Assembly: GCA_933207985.1 (NCBI GenBank)
Contig: OW240916.1
Location: forward strand, 129,793,604 to 129,857,603
Length of the DNA: 64,000 nucleotides
Direction of reading: 5' to 3'
DNA from: Pelobates cultripes
Taxonomy: Eukaryota; Chordata; Amphibia; Anura; Pelobatidae
Shown here: positions 53,451 through 63,726 of the stretch, piece after piece
Layout of the letters: every line of letters begins with the position of its first letter
Numbering within the stretch: position 1 is the first letter of the stretch
Translations under genes and position numbers: made by a program
Notes under the pieces: generated by a model
Told to the model about the DNA's origin: nothing
Seen by the model: the letters and a program-made list of their open reading frames with translations, nothing else
Databases searched by the model: none

Positions 53451-53803
53451 ATTATTTTAGTTACCCAATCAAAAAAAATCTATTCACTATGGTTGCCCGA
53501 CTCCTCCCTACTACCTTTCTTGTGAATGAGCACAACATTCGCCAACTTCCAATCTTCTGAGGCTACTCGTGTTAACAATGATTGGTTAAATAAATCCGTT
53601 AATGGTTTTGCTAGTATACCACTAGGCTCTTTTAATAACTTTGGGTGTATTTCATCAGGTCCCATTGACTTATTGGTCTTTACTTTTGACAGTAGAAATA
53701 GGAAATCTTCTTTTGTAAACTGACCTGTAACAAATGACTAATTTGTCCTTTTTCCTAACTGAGGCTCCTTTCCTTCATTTTCATCTGAAAATATTGAACA
53801 AAT
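53451..53803 (-). pseudogene. LINE reverse transcriptase, N-terminal part
   Basis: Minus strand 53665-53480: GPDEIHPKLLKEPSGILAKP, DLFNQSLLTRVASEDWKLAN, VVLIHKKGSREESGN. This is the RT motif 0-1 region of CR1-like elements (GPDGIHP..LLKE, W..A.V.PI.KKG). A deletion after SGN joins it to TTACCCAATCAAAAAAA of a more 3' part. Confidence 0.85.
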
Positions 53804-54424
53804 GAAGGAAGGAGGGAAATAATCACCCAAGTAATATCAGCCTCGCTTGCTCTCACACACCCTGCACCCCTGACACTCTCATCACCCTCACTCACACACG
53901 CTGCACCCCTGACACTCACAGCTTCCTCACACGCGCACACTGCACCCTTACACACAGCTTCCTCACACGCACATAGCACCCATCACTCCCACACACACAC
54001 ACAACACAATATGCTTTCCAAGCATTTTTGTCTACTGGTATACCATTTATGGAGACACCAGAGACAAATTTCAAGCAAATACAGTGCAAGCATGTTATTA
54101 AATTTGCTTGCGCTGTGCAGAACAAATACAGGGTCTTTTTCTCATGCTAGAGCTCTTCAGCAGAGCTCTGCACATGGTCTACCCTGGAAGAGCATTGAAC
54201 CAACATGCTCACTTTGCGATGGGGCGTGCTTGTCATTGATGATGACAAAACACATCCTATCTGGCCCCGCCACCTTTTTAGTGGGCCGCTGTAATTAAGA
54301 AATGCCCGGGACAAATTTTCTTCCCAGTCCGGCCCTGACTGTAGTCAGTAAGCGCAGGACTTATCTTTCTGCATTTGTATTATTTTAGTTACCCAATCAA
54401 AAAAATCTATTCACTATGGTTGCC
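53804..54424. repeat. Duplicated block inside the LINE, flanked by a 16-bp direct repeat
   Basis: Near-identical to 52817-53497 (for example CAAGCATTTTTGTCTACTGG at 53094 and 54022; GGCCCTGACTGTAGTCAGTA at 53403 and 54331), including about 45 bp of LINE sequence at its right end. The LINE word GAAAATATTGAACAAA is present on both sides (53788-53803 and 54425-54440). Confidence 0.8.
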
Positions 54425-54618
54425 CGAAAATATTGAACAAAAATGTTCATTGAGGCAGTCAGCTAGATCTTTATCCTCTTCTACATACCTTCCTTCCTTT
54501 GTTTTTAATCTAACTAATCCCTGTTTTACTTTCCTTTTCTCATTTATGTATCTAAAAAATGTTTTGTCCCTTTTTTTATTGACTGTGCCATTTTCTCTTC
54601 TGTGTGTGATTTGGAAGC
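54425..54618 (-). pseudogene. LINE coding piece upstream of the RT
   Basis: Minus strand: NKKRDKTFFRYINEKRKVKQ, GLVRLKTKEGRYVEEDKDLA, DCLNEHFCSIFS. This segment links endonuclease and reverse transcriptase in CR1-like LINEs (FY.YI..K.K....V..L...G......D...A..LN..F.S.FS). It is cut at 54618 by the large inverted repeat. Confidence 0.8.
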
Positions 54619-55208
54619 CCTGCAAACAAATGTGGATAGGGAAATCACTTAAAATACAGATGAGCCATAAAATAGCACTAGATGGAATCTTTGATTTTAG
54701 CTTTGGAAGAACATAAATCAAAATCTAAAGCATGGCTGTCAGGAGGATCACCATAATTATCAATTAGAGAGAGGGTTGGAGTGCAGGGTATTCTCTTTCA
54801 TTGTTCAAACTGAGCTCAACTCCTGATGCATGGAGAAAAGGCCTTCACAAGCCTCTGCTATTGCGTACATAGTTTATACAACGTGACTCATAGGTTGAGG
54901 AGGCGGTGACCGTGGCGGTGTAGGTGGAAGCGGCGGTGGATGAGGTAGCCAACACTGGTTGTTTGTTTGTGGGTTTTTTTGTTAATTGGGGTAGCCCCAA
55001 AATATTGGGACATATAAAAAAAGAAACAATTGCGGCCTGCGGTGCATTTCTTGCAGACCTGATGCATGGAGAAATGCTCAACTGCTGATGCATGGAGAAA
55101 AGGCCTTCACAAGCCTCTGCTAATGTGTACCTAGTTTATACTAAGTGACCCATAGGTTGAGGAGGCGGTGACCGTGGAGGTGGAGGATGAGGTAGCCAAC
55201 ACTGTTTT

Positions 55209-55465
<257 letters not shown>

Positions 55466-55527
55466 GTATTTCGTACCAGATTTAACGATCCATTCGTAGT
55501 TTCACAGTGAGGTGGGCAGTCCACATA

Positions 55528-55533
55528 TATACG

Positions 55534-55582
<49 letters not shown>

Positions 55583-55605
55583 GTACACACACACACACAT
55601 ATACG

Positions 55606-55650
<45 letters not shown>

Positions 55651-55652
55651 TT
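55528..55652. repeat. CA/TA microsatellite
   Basis: Alternating (CA)n and TATATA blocks with TATACGTATAC repeated at 55525 and 55600. Confidence 0.93.
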
Positions 55653-55761
55653 TTATTTATTTATTTTTTTTAATTGGGGTAGCCCCCAAAATATTGGGAC
55701 ATATAAAAAAAAAAAAAGACAACTCTGTTCCGCAGAGTAGCTGTTGACATAATTGCGCAGG

Positions 55762-56082
55762 AACTTTGTTGACTCTAGAAAATCTCAGGCAAATCGCACA
55801 TTCCCGTGGCGAGGACTTTGCATGCGGATGTCATCCAGATCAACTTTTGATGCCAGTTTCTGCACATACCAAGGTGACCACAGGTAGCGGGGAATCAGGG
55901 TTCCATTCCGTAAAGGGACCCTGAGAAACAGCTACCACATGCAAGGAAGGCAGCAGGTGTGCAAATGACCCACTCCCGACGCGGGAAAGTAGTGACGACA
56001 AATAACAATACAGGCCCTGTAATTGTAATGAGTCCACTTAAAAATCCTTTAACTCTGATCAATTGGAGGGAAGTCTGGTGCA
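55762..56082 (+). pseudogene. 18S rRNA-derived fragment, left arm (sense on plus)
   Basis: Follows vertebrate 18S rRNA from about nucleotide 200 to 620 (numbering from memory): TTGACTCTAGA, GATCAACTTTTGATGCC, AAGGTGACCACAGGTA, GGGGAATCAGGGTTC, CCCTGAGAAACAGCTACCAC, AAGGAAGGCAGCAGG, CCCACTCCCGAC, TAACAATACAGG, CCTGTAATTGTAATGAGTCC, and GGAGGGAAGTCTGGTGC. Many substitutions and small deletions (for example the ACTCTTT-containing stretch after CAATACAGG is gone) exclude a functional rRNA. Confidence 0.88.
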
Positions 56083-56562
56083 GAGCCACTGACCCGTGCG
56101 TGCTGCAGCTGAAACTCCACTATCGCCTGCTGCTGCTAGCAAAGTCTCATGAGGCGGTGAGCGGGAAGGCTGAAGTTACGCTGCAGTACAGACAGGCAAA
56201 CAGCAGCAGGGTGACAACGCCAAAAATATTGTAATTCTGGGGCAATACCCTCACAAGTCAAACTGAGAGGTCAGTTTATAGGGAAAACTGTTGCCTGGAG
56301 TAAATTCTAAAACAATTTCCATATGTCCTTTGCAGACTTTACATGCTGGAAAAACACAAGTGCCAACTGATGTGGCTTTCTGCAGTGTGCATACCTGCAA
56401 GGAGGGCAGGGTTGAGGAGTGGGTGGAAGATGATGTAAAGGATGATGAGGTCCTAGAACCCACATGGAATCAAGGTCATGCGAGTGACGTGTGCAGTTTG
56501 GAGGAAGAGGCACTGGTCGCACAGAGGCAGGGTGCAAAAGCGGAGGGCCCGTCCCCTAGCGC

Positions 56563-56692
56563 TCGTCGGCATGTATTAGCTCGAGAATTACCAGTTATCC
56601 AAGTAATACATGTAGCGATCAAAGGAGCCATAATGGACTTGAGCGAACCCGAACTGCAAACGATTCAACGATCCATTCATAGTTTCACAGTG
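56563..56692 (-). pseudogene. 18S rRNA-derived fragment, 5' domain (sense on minus)
   Basis: Plus strand reads GGCATGTATTAGCTCGAGAA, TTACCAGTTATCCAAGTAA, GATCAAAGGAGCCATAA, CATTCATAGTTTCACAG: the antisense of roughly nucleotides 80-200 of 18S rRNA. A shorter copy of the last part (ATCCATTCGTAGTTTCACAG) is at 55488-55507. On the minus strand this lies 3' of the nucleotide 200-620 segment, so the rRNA order is permuted. Confidence 0.85.
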
Positions 56693-57100
56693 AGGTGGGC
56701 AGTCCGGTGACCAGGACCCAGTCACTGAATGGGCGGCGGTCGGACGACCGGGAACGAGTATGCCTGATGTTGAAGTTAGGGGTCACAGTGTGGAATGGAT
56801 TAGCAGGGTCTGGTGCAGGGTAACCCCACCAGCGCTTGTGCAGCCACATACCAGGACCCTGATGCAGCTTCAGTAAAAAAGAGTACTTGATACCAGAAGC
56901 CATCACCAGACTGATCCGTAACTTGGAACAGGATGTGACATTCACTGTAGCGGCTGTGCGCACTTTTGGTGTTGTCACCCTGCTGCTGCTCCCCTGTCTG
57001 TGCTGCAGAGTAACTTTGGCCTTCCCGCTCACCGCCTCATGAGACTTTGCGATCAGCAGCAGGCTGGAGTTTCAGCTGCAGCACACACAGGTCAGTGGCT

Positions 57101-57425
57101 CTGCACCAGACTTCCCTCCAATTGATCAGAGTTAAAGGATTTCAAGTGGACTCATTACAATTACAGGTCCTCTAAAGAGTCCTGTACTGTTATTTGTCGT
57201 CACTACCATCCCGCGTCGGGAGTGGGTCATTTGCACGCCTGCTTCCTTCCTTGCATGTGGTAGCCGTTTCTCAGGGTCCCTAGACGGAATTGAACCCTGA
57301 TTCCCAGTTACCCGTGGTCACCATGGTAGGCGCAGAAACTGGCATCAAAAGTTGATAACATGCGCATGCAAAGTCGCCGCCACGGGGATGTGCGATTTGC
57401 CCGAGGTTCTCTAGAGTCAACAAAG
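57101..57425 (-). pseudogene. 18S rRNA-derived fragment, right arm (sense on minus)
   Basis: Antisense on the plus strand: CACCAGACTTCCCTCC, GGACTCATTACAATTACAGG, AAAGAGTCCTGTACTGTTAT, TCGTCACTACC, GGGAGTGGGTCATTTGC, GTGGTAGCCGTTTCTCAGG, TTACCCGTGGTCACCATGGT, GCCGCCACGGGG and CTCTAGAGTCAAC. It pairs with 55762-56082 as the other arm, but keeps the CTCTAAAGAGTCC block that the left arm has lost and is closer to real 18S. Confidence 0.9.
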
Positions 57426-58081
57426 TTCCTGCGCAACTATAAAGTCAACAGCTACTCTGTTGTTTTTTTTTTTTGTTTTTTTTTTAATATGTCACAATAT
57501 TTTGGGGGCTACACCAATTAAAATAAATAAATAATATATATATATATATATAAAAAAAACTAGGTACACATTAGCAGAGGCTTGTGAAGGCCTTTTCTCC
57601 ATGCATCAGGACTGCAAGAAATGCACCGCAGGCCGCAATTGTTTCTTTTTTTTTTATATGTCCCAATATTTTGGGGGCTACCCCAATTAAAAAAACAAAA
57701 AAAAAACACAAACAAATAAAAAACAGTGTTGGCTACCTCATCCACCGCCGCTTCCACCTACACCGCCACGGTCACCGCCTCCTCAACCTATGGGTCACGT
57801 AGTATAAACTATGTGCACAATAGCAGGGGCTTGTGAAGGCCTTTTCGCCATGCATCAGGAGTTGAGCTCAGTTTGAACAATGAAAGAGAATACCCTTCAC
57901 TCCAACCCTTCTCTCAAATGGATAATTCTGGTGATCCTCCTGACAGCCATGCTTTAGATTTTAATTTATGTTCTTCCAAAGCTAAAATCAAAGATTCCAT
58001 CTAGTGCTATTTTATGGCTCAGCTGTATTTTTAATTTTTATGTTATTTGAAGTGATTTCCCTATCCACATTTGTTTGCAGG

Positions 58082-58262
58082 ACACTTGTCCTACTCTTAC
58101 CCCCATTTTACTTGCTTTTGCAGCTTTCTAGCTCTTTCAAGGAGTTTTTTAGAGGGATTTTTGTGGCCAAAAGTTCGGGTCCCCATTGACTTCAATGGGG
58201 TTCGGGTTCAGGGTCAAGTTCGAACCCGAACCCGGACTTTTTTCAAAGTTCAGCCAACTCTA
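58082..58262. repeat. Frog interspersed repeat with CCATTGACTTCAATGGGGTTCG palindrome
   Basis: Contains the palindrome CCCCATTGACTTCAATGGGG (58181-58200) and direct TTCGGGTT/TTCGAACCCGAACCCG words, ending CCAACTCTACC. I recognise this as a common anuran repeat; its class is uncertain (hAT-like terminus). Confidence 0.5.
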
Positions 58263-58660
58263 CCCCTTAAGTAGATTTGCCTACAGATGTTAGGGAAAAT
58301 CAACTTTTGGCTGTCACCATTAAATCATAGAACTTGATTAGACTGTGCCTGGGCATTCACTGGCAATATTCAATGTTTAACTCCTTTTTGGCCAACCCCT
58401 TATTTCAGTGTTGGCAGGTAGCATATCCTTACACTCATTGGAGTAGAGGAGGAGTCAAGTATATTGGAGCCTGCCTTCATATGGATTCTAATACCTTACT
58501 ATCCATCTCAGCCTTTCAAGGTAAATACCTCAATTTCCCCACACCTTTTTATTCTTTTCTTCAAATTCATATTTTCTTACAATCTCTAAAGTCTCTGCAG
58601 ACTGGGAAAACACACTTGACAACATTTTTATCCTAAAATAAAAATTACTCACTAAGCACA
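58263..58660. other. Unassigned
   Basis: A 100-codon plus-strand frame (58334-58636) has no recognisable homology. On the minus strand an acceptor-like and donor-like pair surrounds about 64 bases near 58559-58637, which do not resemble the missing Tudor exons. Confidence 0.4.
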
Positions 58661-59190
58661 CTTAAAGCGGCACTGTCATGCCGAATCCTGTTTTTTTTGT
58701 TGTTTTTTTTAACCCCCCTCCCGCCTCCACTACATCTGACACCCTAGTCACCCCCAAATGCCCCTAAGCCCCCCACATTACCTATTTTGTTTTCTGCCCC
58801 GATCTTTATTCAGGGCGCCGCCATCTTTGTGTGGGTAGATGAAGTCCCTGTGGGACACGTCATCTGCCCACACTAGACAGACTGTGAGATTCCCGCACAT
58901 GCCCAGTGAAACACCTGGACATGCGAACGGGAATTTCATCTATTCATTCATTCATCAGACAGACGAATGAATACAAATGTCAGCCGAACAAACTAACACT
59001 GTGTATCTGTGTATCAGTGTTCGTTTGTTTGATCAGTTTATTATAAGGAGGGAGCTACCGGCACACAGCTCCCTCCTTGTAATATGTAAAGATAGAAGCG
59101 GCAGGGAGCAGTGCTCCCCACCATTTCATAAGCCCCCCCTCACTCTATGGGGGTCAATATGACAGGTGGGGGCCCTAAATATAAAATAAC
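58661..59190. mobile_element. MITE-like repeat (GGCACTGTCATGCCGAATCC end)
   Basis: Begins AAAGCGGCACTGTCATGCCG, a start I recognise from frog MITEs, with poly-T, then ATCTTTATTCAGGGCGCCGC and a small hairpin ATTCATTCATTCATCAGACA...GACGAATGAAT. The far end merges with the minisatellite that follows. Confidence 0.45.
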
Positions 59191-59690
59191 CTGCGCGGCG
59201 GGTAGGGGGCCATAATGATAATGATGGGGGGACCTACTGTCCTCCCCCCCCCCGGCCCCCACCCCTGCGCGGCGGGTAGGGGGCCATAATGATAATGATG
59301 GGGGGACCTACTGTCCCCCCCCCTGGCCATAAAGATAATGAGGGGGACCCACTGTCCCTCCCCTGCGGGGTGGTGGGGGCCATAAAGATAATGAGGGGGG
59401 ACCTACTGTCCTTCCCCCCCCTGCGCGGCGGGTAGGGGGCCATAATGATAATGATGGGGGGACCTACTGTCCCCCCCCTCTGGCCATAAAGATAATGAGG
59501 GGGGACCCCTACTGTGTCCCTCCCCCCCCCCGCGCGGCAGATGGGGGCCATAAAGATAATGAGGGGGGACCTACTGTCCTCCCCCCCCCTGCGCGGCGGG
59601 TAGGGGGCCATAATGATAATGATGGGGGGACCTACTGTCCCCCCCCCCTGGCCATAAAAATAATGAGGGGGGGACCCCTACTGTCCTCTT
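59190..59690. repeat. GC-rich minisatellite, two alternating unit types
   Basis: Units of about 50-60 bp: GGGGGCCATAATGATAATGA, TGGGGGGACCTACTGTCC, a run of C, CTGCGCGGCGGGTA; alternating with shorter units GGCCATAAAGATAATGAGGG. About eight units. Confidence 0.88.
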
Positions 59691-59691
59691 G

Positions 59692-59920
59692 AAATCCATC
59701 CAATCACAGTGCTCTGTGTCATTTTACACAGCGTGGGAAAGTTATTTTGATGGATTTCAAGCTATCCAATCACTGTGCTCTGTGTCATTTTACACAGTGT
59801 GGGAAAGTTCTTTTGAATTTTCCCACGCTGTGTAAAATGACACAGAGCACTGTGATTGGATGGATTTCAAGCCATCCAATCACTATGCTCTGTGTCATTT
59901 TACACAGTTTGGGAAAGTTA
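59692..59920. repeat. Four copies of a 66-bp unit, one inverted
   Basis: ATCCAATCACAGTGCTCTGT, GTCATTTTACACAG(C/T)GTGGGAAAG occurs direct at 59697, 59763 and 59873, and inverted at about 59815-59870 (TTCCCACGCTGTGTAAAATG). The second and third form a long hairpin. Confidence 0.88.
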
Positions 59921-60028
59921 CTGGGAAATGGTAGACTCATTTTCCGGAGTTGGATATTGAAAACTTGAGTAACAGACTAAAAATTTGATCTTAAATTTCA
60001 CAAGTATTACCTGCTTCCACACATTAAC

Positions 60029-60509
60029 GGACCACTATAGGCACCCAGACCACTTCAGCTTAATGAAGTGGTCTGGGTGCCAGCTCCATCTAGGTTTAAC
60101 CCTTTCTGCTGTAAACATAGCAGTTTCAGAGAAACTCCTATGTTTACAAATGGGTTAATCCAGCCTCTAGTGGCTGTCTCACTGACAGCCGCTAGAGGCG
60201 CTTCCGCGATTCTCACTGATTTTCACAGTGTGAAGACGCTTGCGTCCATAGGAAAGCATTGAGAATGCTTTTCTATGGACTGGCTGAATGCGCGCACGGC
60301 TCTTGCCGCACATGCGCATTCTGACGATGACGGCAAAAAGGAGGAGGAGAGTTCCCCGCGCCGAGGGAGCCCGGCAGGGGAAAACAGGTAAGATTTAACC
60401 CCTTCCACCCACTAGAGCCCGGTGGGAAGGGGGCCCATAGGGTGGGGGGGACCTAGAGATCCTATAGTGCCAGGAAAACGAGTATTTTTTTTCTGGCACT
60501 ATAGTGGTC
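60029..60509. mobile_element. Complete TTAA-flanked MITE, 0.48 kb
   Basis: Left CGGACCACTATAGGCACCC after ATTAA; right GGCACTATAGTGGTCCT before TTAA. Terminal repeat GGACCACTATAG. Internal hairpins ACCACTTCAGCTTAATGAAGTGGT and AAAGCATTGAGAATGCTTT. Best preserved member of the family at 24889 and 27136. Confidence 0.8.
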
Positions 60510-60740
60510 CTTTAAGAGATGCATTTAAAAATATTTCTTACCTGGCTCTGGATCAATAGTACAAGCTGAGGTTTATTTATTTATTACTGGTATTTACAAA
60601 GGCAGAGTACCTCTCTACCAACCACCCCATTCCGTACCAAATGACAACATGCTTTCTATACGGATTGGTTGGAAACTCTGAATGAGGAACGATTGACTAG
60701 GAGTTTCTTTCAAACCTTGCAGCCATTTATTAATTCCATA
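60510..60740. other. Unassigned
   Basis: No gene. A donor-like CTTACCTGGCTC (minus strand) at 60538 precedes no recognisable coding sequence. Confidence 0.4.
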
Positions 60741-60749
60741 ATTAATACA

Positions 60750-60804
60750 GCTTTCTCAAAAGTGAATGTGACATTCAGACTGACATTCACTTTTGAGAAA
60801 GCTG
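60750..60804. repeat. Perfect hairpin, 21-bp arms
   Basis: AGCTTTCTCAAAAGTGAATGT, 13-base loop, then ACATTCACTTTTGAGAAAGCT. Directly followed by GTAAGCGAAACACTTCAAGTG. Confidence 0.9.
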
Positions 60805-61440
60805 TAAGCGAAACACTTCAAGTGGAGATTAAGGATTGCCTACAAGGACTGGTTTTATTTATAGTTCTTTTTACTATATAGTTTACTTTTAAATAGTTTT
60901 ATTCATTTTGTTTATTAATAAAGATTCTGTTTTAATACCCAGTCACTCTTGAGCTCCTTATACTCTCATATCCCTATATCTCCCCACTATATCCCTAGGT
61001 GGGGGTTGTTCCACCTAAAGCTCCATACACTAGAGCAGGTCATTGCTATAGCAAATGAAAGTAGGTCAAATATTACTTATCCTACTTTAACATACGTACT
61101 GTACCATTGGTACATATCCTTATTATTTTCATATGATGAACTGCACTACCTTGGGAATCTGATACCAGCAAAAAAGAAATCCTTAGACGGGGATTGTTCT
61201 GTCCAGGCTCCTAAAATAGAGCTTTTTAAGCTCTGGAAAACGTGAGTGCCCCTTTGGAATATATCTTTATCACCATATTATTCATAACATACTGCACTAT
61301 CATTGTACTTTTATTTCCTTTTTTTTTTTTTTTTAAGAGTAAGACACATAATTTCGAAATCTGCAGCTACCTGTGTATGTATGATTTTATTATAATAATT
61401 CTTAGCGCTGTCCACCTAATTTACTAGCTTGTTTTGTTCT
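60805..61440. other. Retroelement-like tail, unassigned
   Basis: Contains TTAATAAAGATTCTG (60918), then ordinary sequence. The frame at 60949-61245 has no recognisable homology. Confidence 0.35.
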
Positions 61441-61499
61441 ACTGTTCACAAGGTAAAAGGAACTCCTTGTTGGTGAATGGCTGCTTTATTGGATAGAGA

Positions 61500-62060
61500 G
61501 CACTAATCACTTGACACTTAGAGACATTGGGACACTGAGACATGGTGACACAGACCCTAGGGGACAATGGGAGAGACATGGGGACACAGAGACTAGAGGA
61601 ATCTGGGAGACAAGGGACACAGACACTAGGAACACATTGGGACACTGAGACACTGGCTGGGAGACATGGGGACACAAACTAGGGGACTCTATGAGACATG
61701 GGGCCACTGTGTCCCTAGTGTCTCAGGATCCCCATGTTCCCCAAGTGTCTCAATGTCCCTATGTCTCCCAGTGTCCCAATATCTCAGTGTCCCCAAGTCT
61801 GTCACCGTCCCCATGTCTCAGTTTCCCCTAGTGTCTCAGTGTCCCCAGGTTTTCAAGTGCCCCCTAGTGTTTCAGTGTCACCAAGTTTCCCTATGCCTCC
61901 CAGTGTCCCCAAGTCTCTCACCGTTCCCATCTCGAAGTTTCCCCTAGTGTCTGTGTCGCCAGGTCTGCCAGTGCCCCCTAGTGTCTCAGTGTTCCCAAGT
62001 GTCTATATGTCTCCCAGTGTCCCCATGTCTCAGTGCCCCCTAGTGTGTGTCCCCATGTTT
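61500..62060. repeat. Palindromic minisatellite of GTGTCCC(C/A)ATGTCTC units
   Basis: 61500-61690 carries units on the minus strand (GAGACATGGGGACACAGA), 61700-62060 on the plus strand (GTGTCCCCATGTCTCCCA), switching near 61695. Unit about 12-25 bp. It causes artefactual Ser/Pro/Val frames on both strands. Confidence 0.88.
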
Positions 62061-62435
62061 CCCTGCAGCCTTTCCCCTCATCCCACACTCACCTGAGCTG
62101 TTGGCTGTCTCTGCAGGCTCGGAGCTGCTGTCTGGACTATCAGTGCAGAGTTGCTCCCCCAAGGATCAGTGAGTAGGGAGGGAAATGATGTATCTTCTTA
62201 TCCCTGCCTCTCTCCACACACACAGCGACCCCTACTGGCCGGCGCTGGTATTGCAGAATAATCTCTGTATATACTAAGACTGACATTTGTATTGCAGGTA
62301 TTACTGCAATACCGGCACCGGCTAGGCAGCCTCAAAAACCTGAAAAATACCTCTGAGAAATATCTGGAAACCCTAAGAGTAGTGTGTCTTAAAAAAATAA
62401 TAAAAATATATGTATTTATTTACTTTAATAAACAG
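62061..62435. repeat. Repeat tail with CTGCAATACCGGC hairpin
   Basis: GCCGGCGCTGGTATTGCAGA (62239) and ATTACTGCAATACCGGCACC (62302) face each other. I recognise the segment as linked to the minisatellite in a frog repeat. An open stretch on the minus strand at 62100-62150 ending in a GTGAGT donor is considered repeat-derived. Confidence 0.5.
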
Positions 62436-62439
62436 TTCA

Positions 62440-63655
62440 GCCTTCCTCACATTAGTTTTTTGCTGTTGATCCAAAAGAAAGCAAAAAAACCCAGTTTGAA
62501 GCACTTCCAATTTTGCAACAAGCTAGGAAAAAAATTCCTTCTTGACCCCAGAATGGCAGTCAGATTTATCCTTGGATCAAGCAGTTGTTACCCTACATTG
62601 AAAGATTATATCCTTGAATATTCTGTTTTTGCAAGTATGCATCTAGTAGCTGTTTGAACATCTGTATGGACTCTGATAAAACCACTTCTTCAGGCAGAGA
62701 ATTCCACATCCTTATTGTTCTTACAGTAAAAGAACCTTTCCTTTGCCTTAGACAAAATCTTCTTTCTTCCAGTCTAAACGCATGACCTCGTGTCCTGTGT
62801 AAAGTCCGGTTTGTGAATAGATTTCCACACAATGGTTTGTATTGTCCCCGATTATATATTTGTATAATTCTATCATATCCCCTCTCAGGCAACATTTTTC
62901 TAAACTAAATAGGTTTAAATTTGTTAACCTTTCTTCATAGCTTATTTGTTCCATTCCTTTTATTAATTTTGTAGCCCGCCTCTGCACCTTTTCTAGTATC
63001 ATAATATCCTTCTTTAGAACAGGTGCCCAAAATTGCACAGCATATTCAATATGTGGTCTTACCAGTGATTTATAAAGAGGCACAATTATATTCTCGTCTC
63101 GAGAATGAATGCCCTTTTTCATGCATGACAATACCTTACTGGCCTTGGCCACTGCTGACTGACATTGCACATTGTTGCTTAGTTTGTTGTCTATAACAAT
63201 TCCCAAGTCCTTTTTGTGTGTTGTTATCTCTAATTTGCTTCCATTAAGGGTATACGTTGCTTGTGTATTCTTTACGCCGAAGTGCATAACTTTGCATTTT
63301 TCAACATTAAATGTCATCTGCCATTTGAGTGCCCAGTTCCCCCAGTCTATCTAAATCCCTCTGCAGCAAAGTAATATCTTGCTCACATTGTATTATTTTA
63401 CAGAGTTTTGTGTCATCTGCAAACATTGAATCATGACTTTCAATGCTTTCTTCAAGATCATTTATAAAAATGTTAAATAGAAGGGGTCCCAGAACAGACC
63501 CTTGAGGGAAACCACTTGCCAACTCTTTGGACTCTATTTTTAAGCCAATGTTCTACACAAGAACAAGCATTTTCATCTAGACCGATTTCCTTGAGTTTGA
63601 ACACTAATCTATTGTGTGGAACTGTATCAAATGCCTTGGCAAAATCCAAATTTTT
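62440..63655 (-). mobile_element. CR1-like LINE, second copy, 5'-truncated
   Basis: Carries reverse transcriptase and C-terminal coding on the minus strand and a short 3' UTR (62440-62592). A different family from the LINE at 49-54 kb. 5' truncation near 63655, where the sequence turns into a TA-rich junction. Confidence 0.82.
62593..63600 (-). pseudogene. LINE reverse transcriptase and C-terminal domain
   Basis: Minus strand: QGSVLGPLLFNIFINDLEES (motif B), SMFADDTKLCK with an intact FADD catalytic box, then in another frame TFNVEKCKVMHFGVKN, KDLGIVIDNKLS, LYKSLVRPHIEYAVQFWAPV, LEKVQRRATKLI, and finally RTIRMWNSLPEEVV. Two frame shifts (near 63310 and 62750-62890) inactivate it. The catalytic motif is preserved, unlike the other LINE. 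Confidence 0.87.
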
Positions 63656-63726
63656 ATATTATATATATAACCTTTCTCTTCTATACTGACCCAGACTCTG
63701 CTTCTTTTCTGATATCTAGATATCTA

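Larger units (their letters stand above)
49231..54618 (-). mobile_element. CR1-like LINE, broken by nested insertions
   Basis: Minus-strand non-LTR retrotransposon of a CR1/jockey-like family. Pieces from 5' to 3': 54618-54425, 53803-53451, 52310-51544 and 49563-49231. The gaps are a duplicated block (53804-54424), a 1.1-kb GC-rich/CA-rich insertion (about 52311-53450), and a hAT element (49564-51543). The left end CATAGAAGCATAGAATAGTC is the family's 3' end. Removing the insertions restores the order of the coding pieces. Confidence 0.82.

Noticed and set aside
55762..57425. Functional 18S rRNA gene or rDNA unit
   Set aside because: Fragments only, permuted, inverted and with many substitutions and deletions; no 5.8S or 28S nearby.
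58559..58637. Short minus-strand exon-like segment between TTTTAG and GTAAGA
   Set aside because: Translation has no similarity to the expected Tudor sequence; splice-like words are common by chance.
59234..59692. Pro/Arg/Gly-rich frame of 125 codons
   Set aside because: Translation of the GC-rich minisatellite.
59692..59920. CRISPR-like array
   Set aside because: Vertebrate DNA; repeats are directly adjacent with one inverted copy, no regular spacers.
60520..60560. Donor-like CTTACCTGG on the minus strand
   Set aside because: No open reading frame of UHRF2 type ahead of it.
61439..62096. Ser/Pro/Val-repeat proteins on both strands
   Set aside because: Translation of the GTGTCCC minisatellite.
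62085..62165. Possible UHRF2 upstream exon (minus strand, open frame before a GTGAGT donor)
   Set aside because: The peptide does not resemble the UBL or Tudor regions, the acceptor is poor, and the segment belongs to a repeat linked to the minisatellite.
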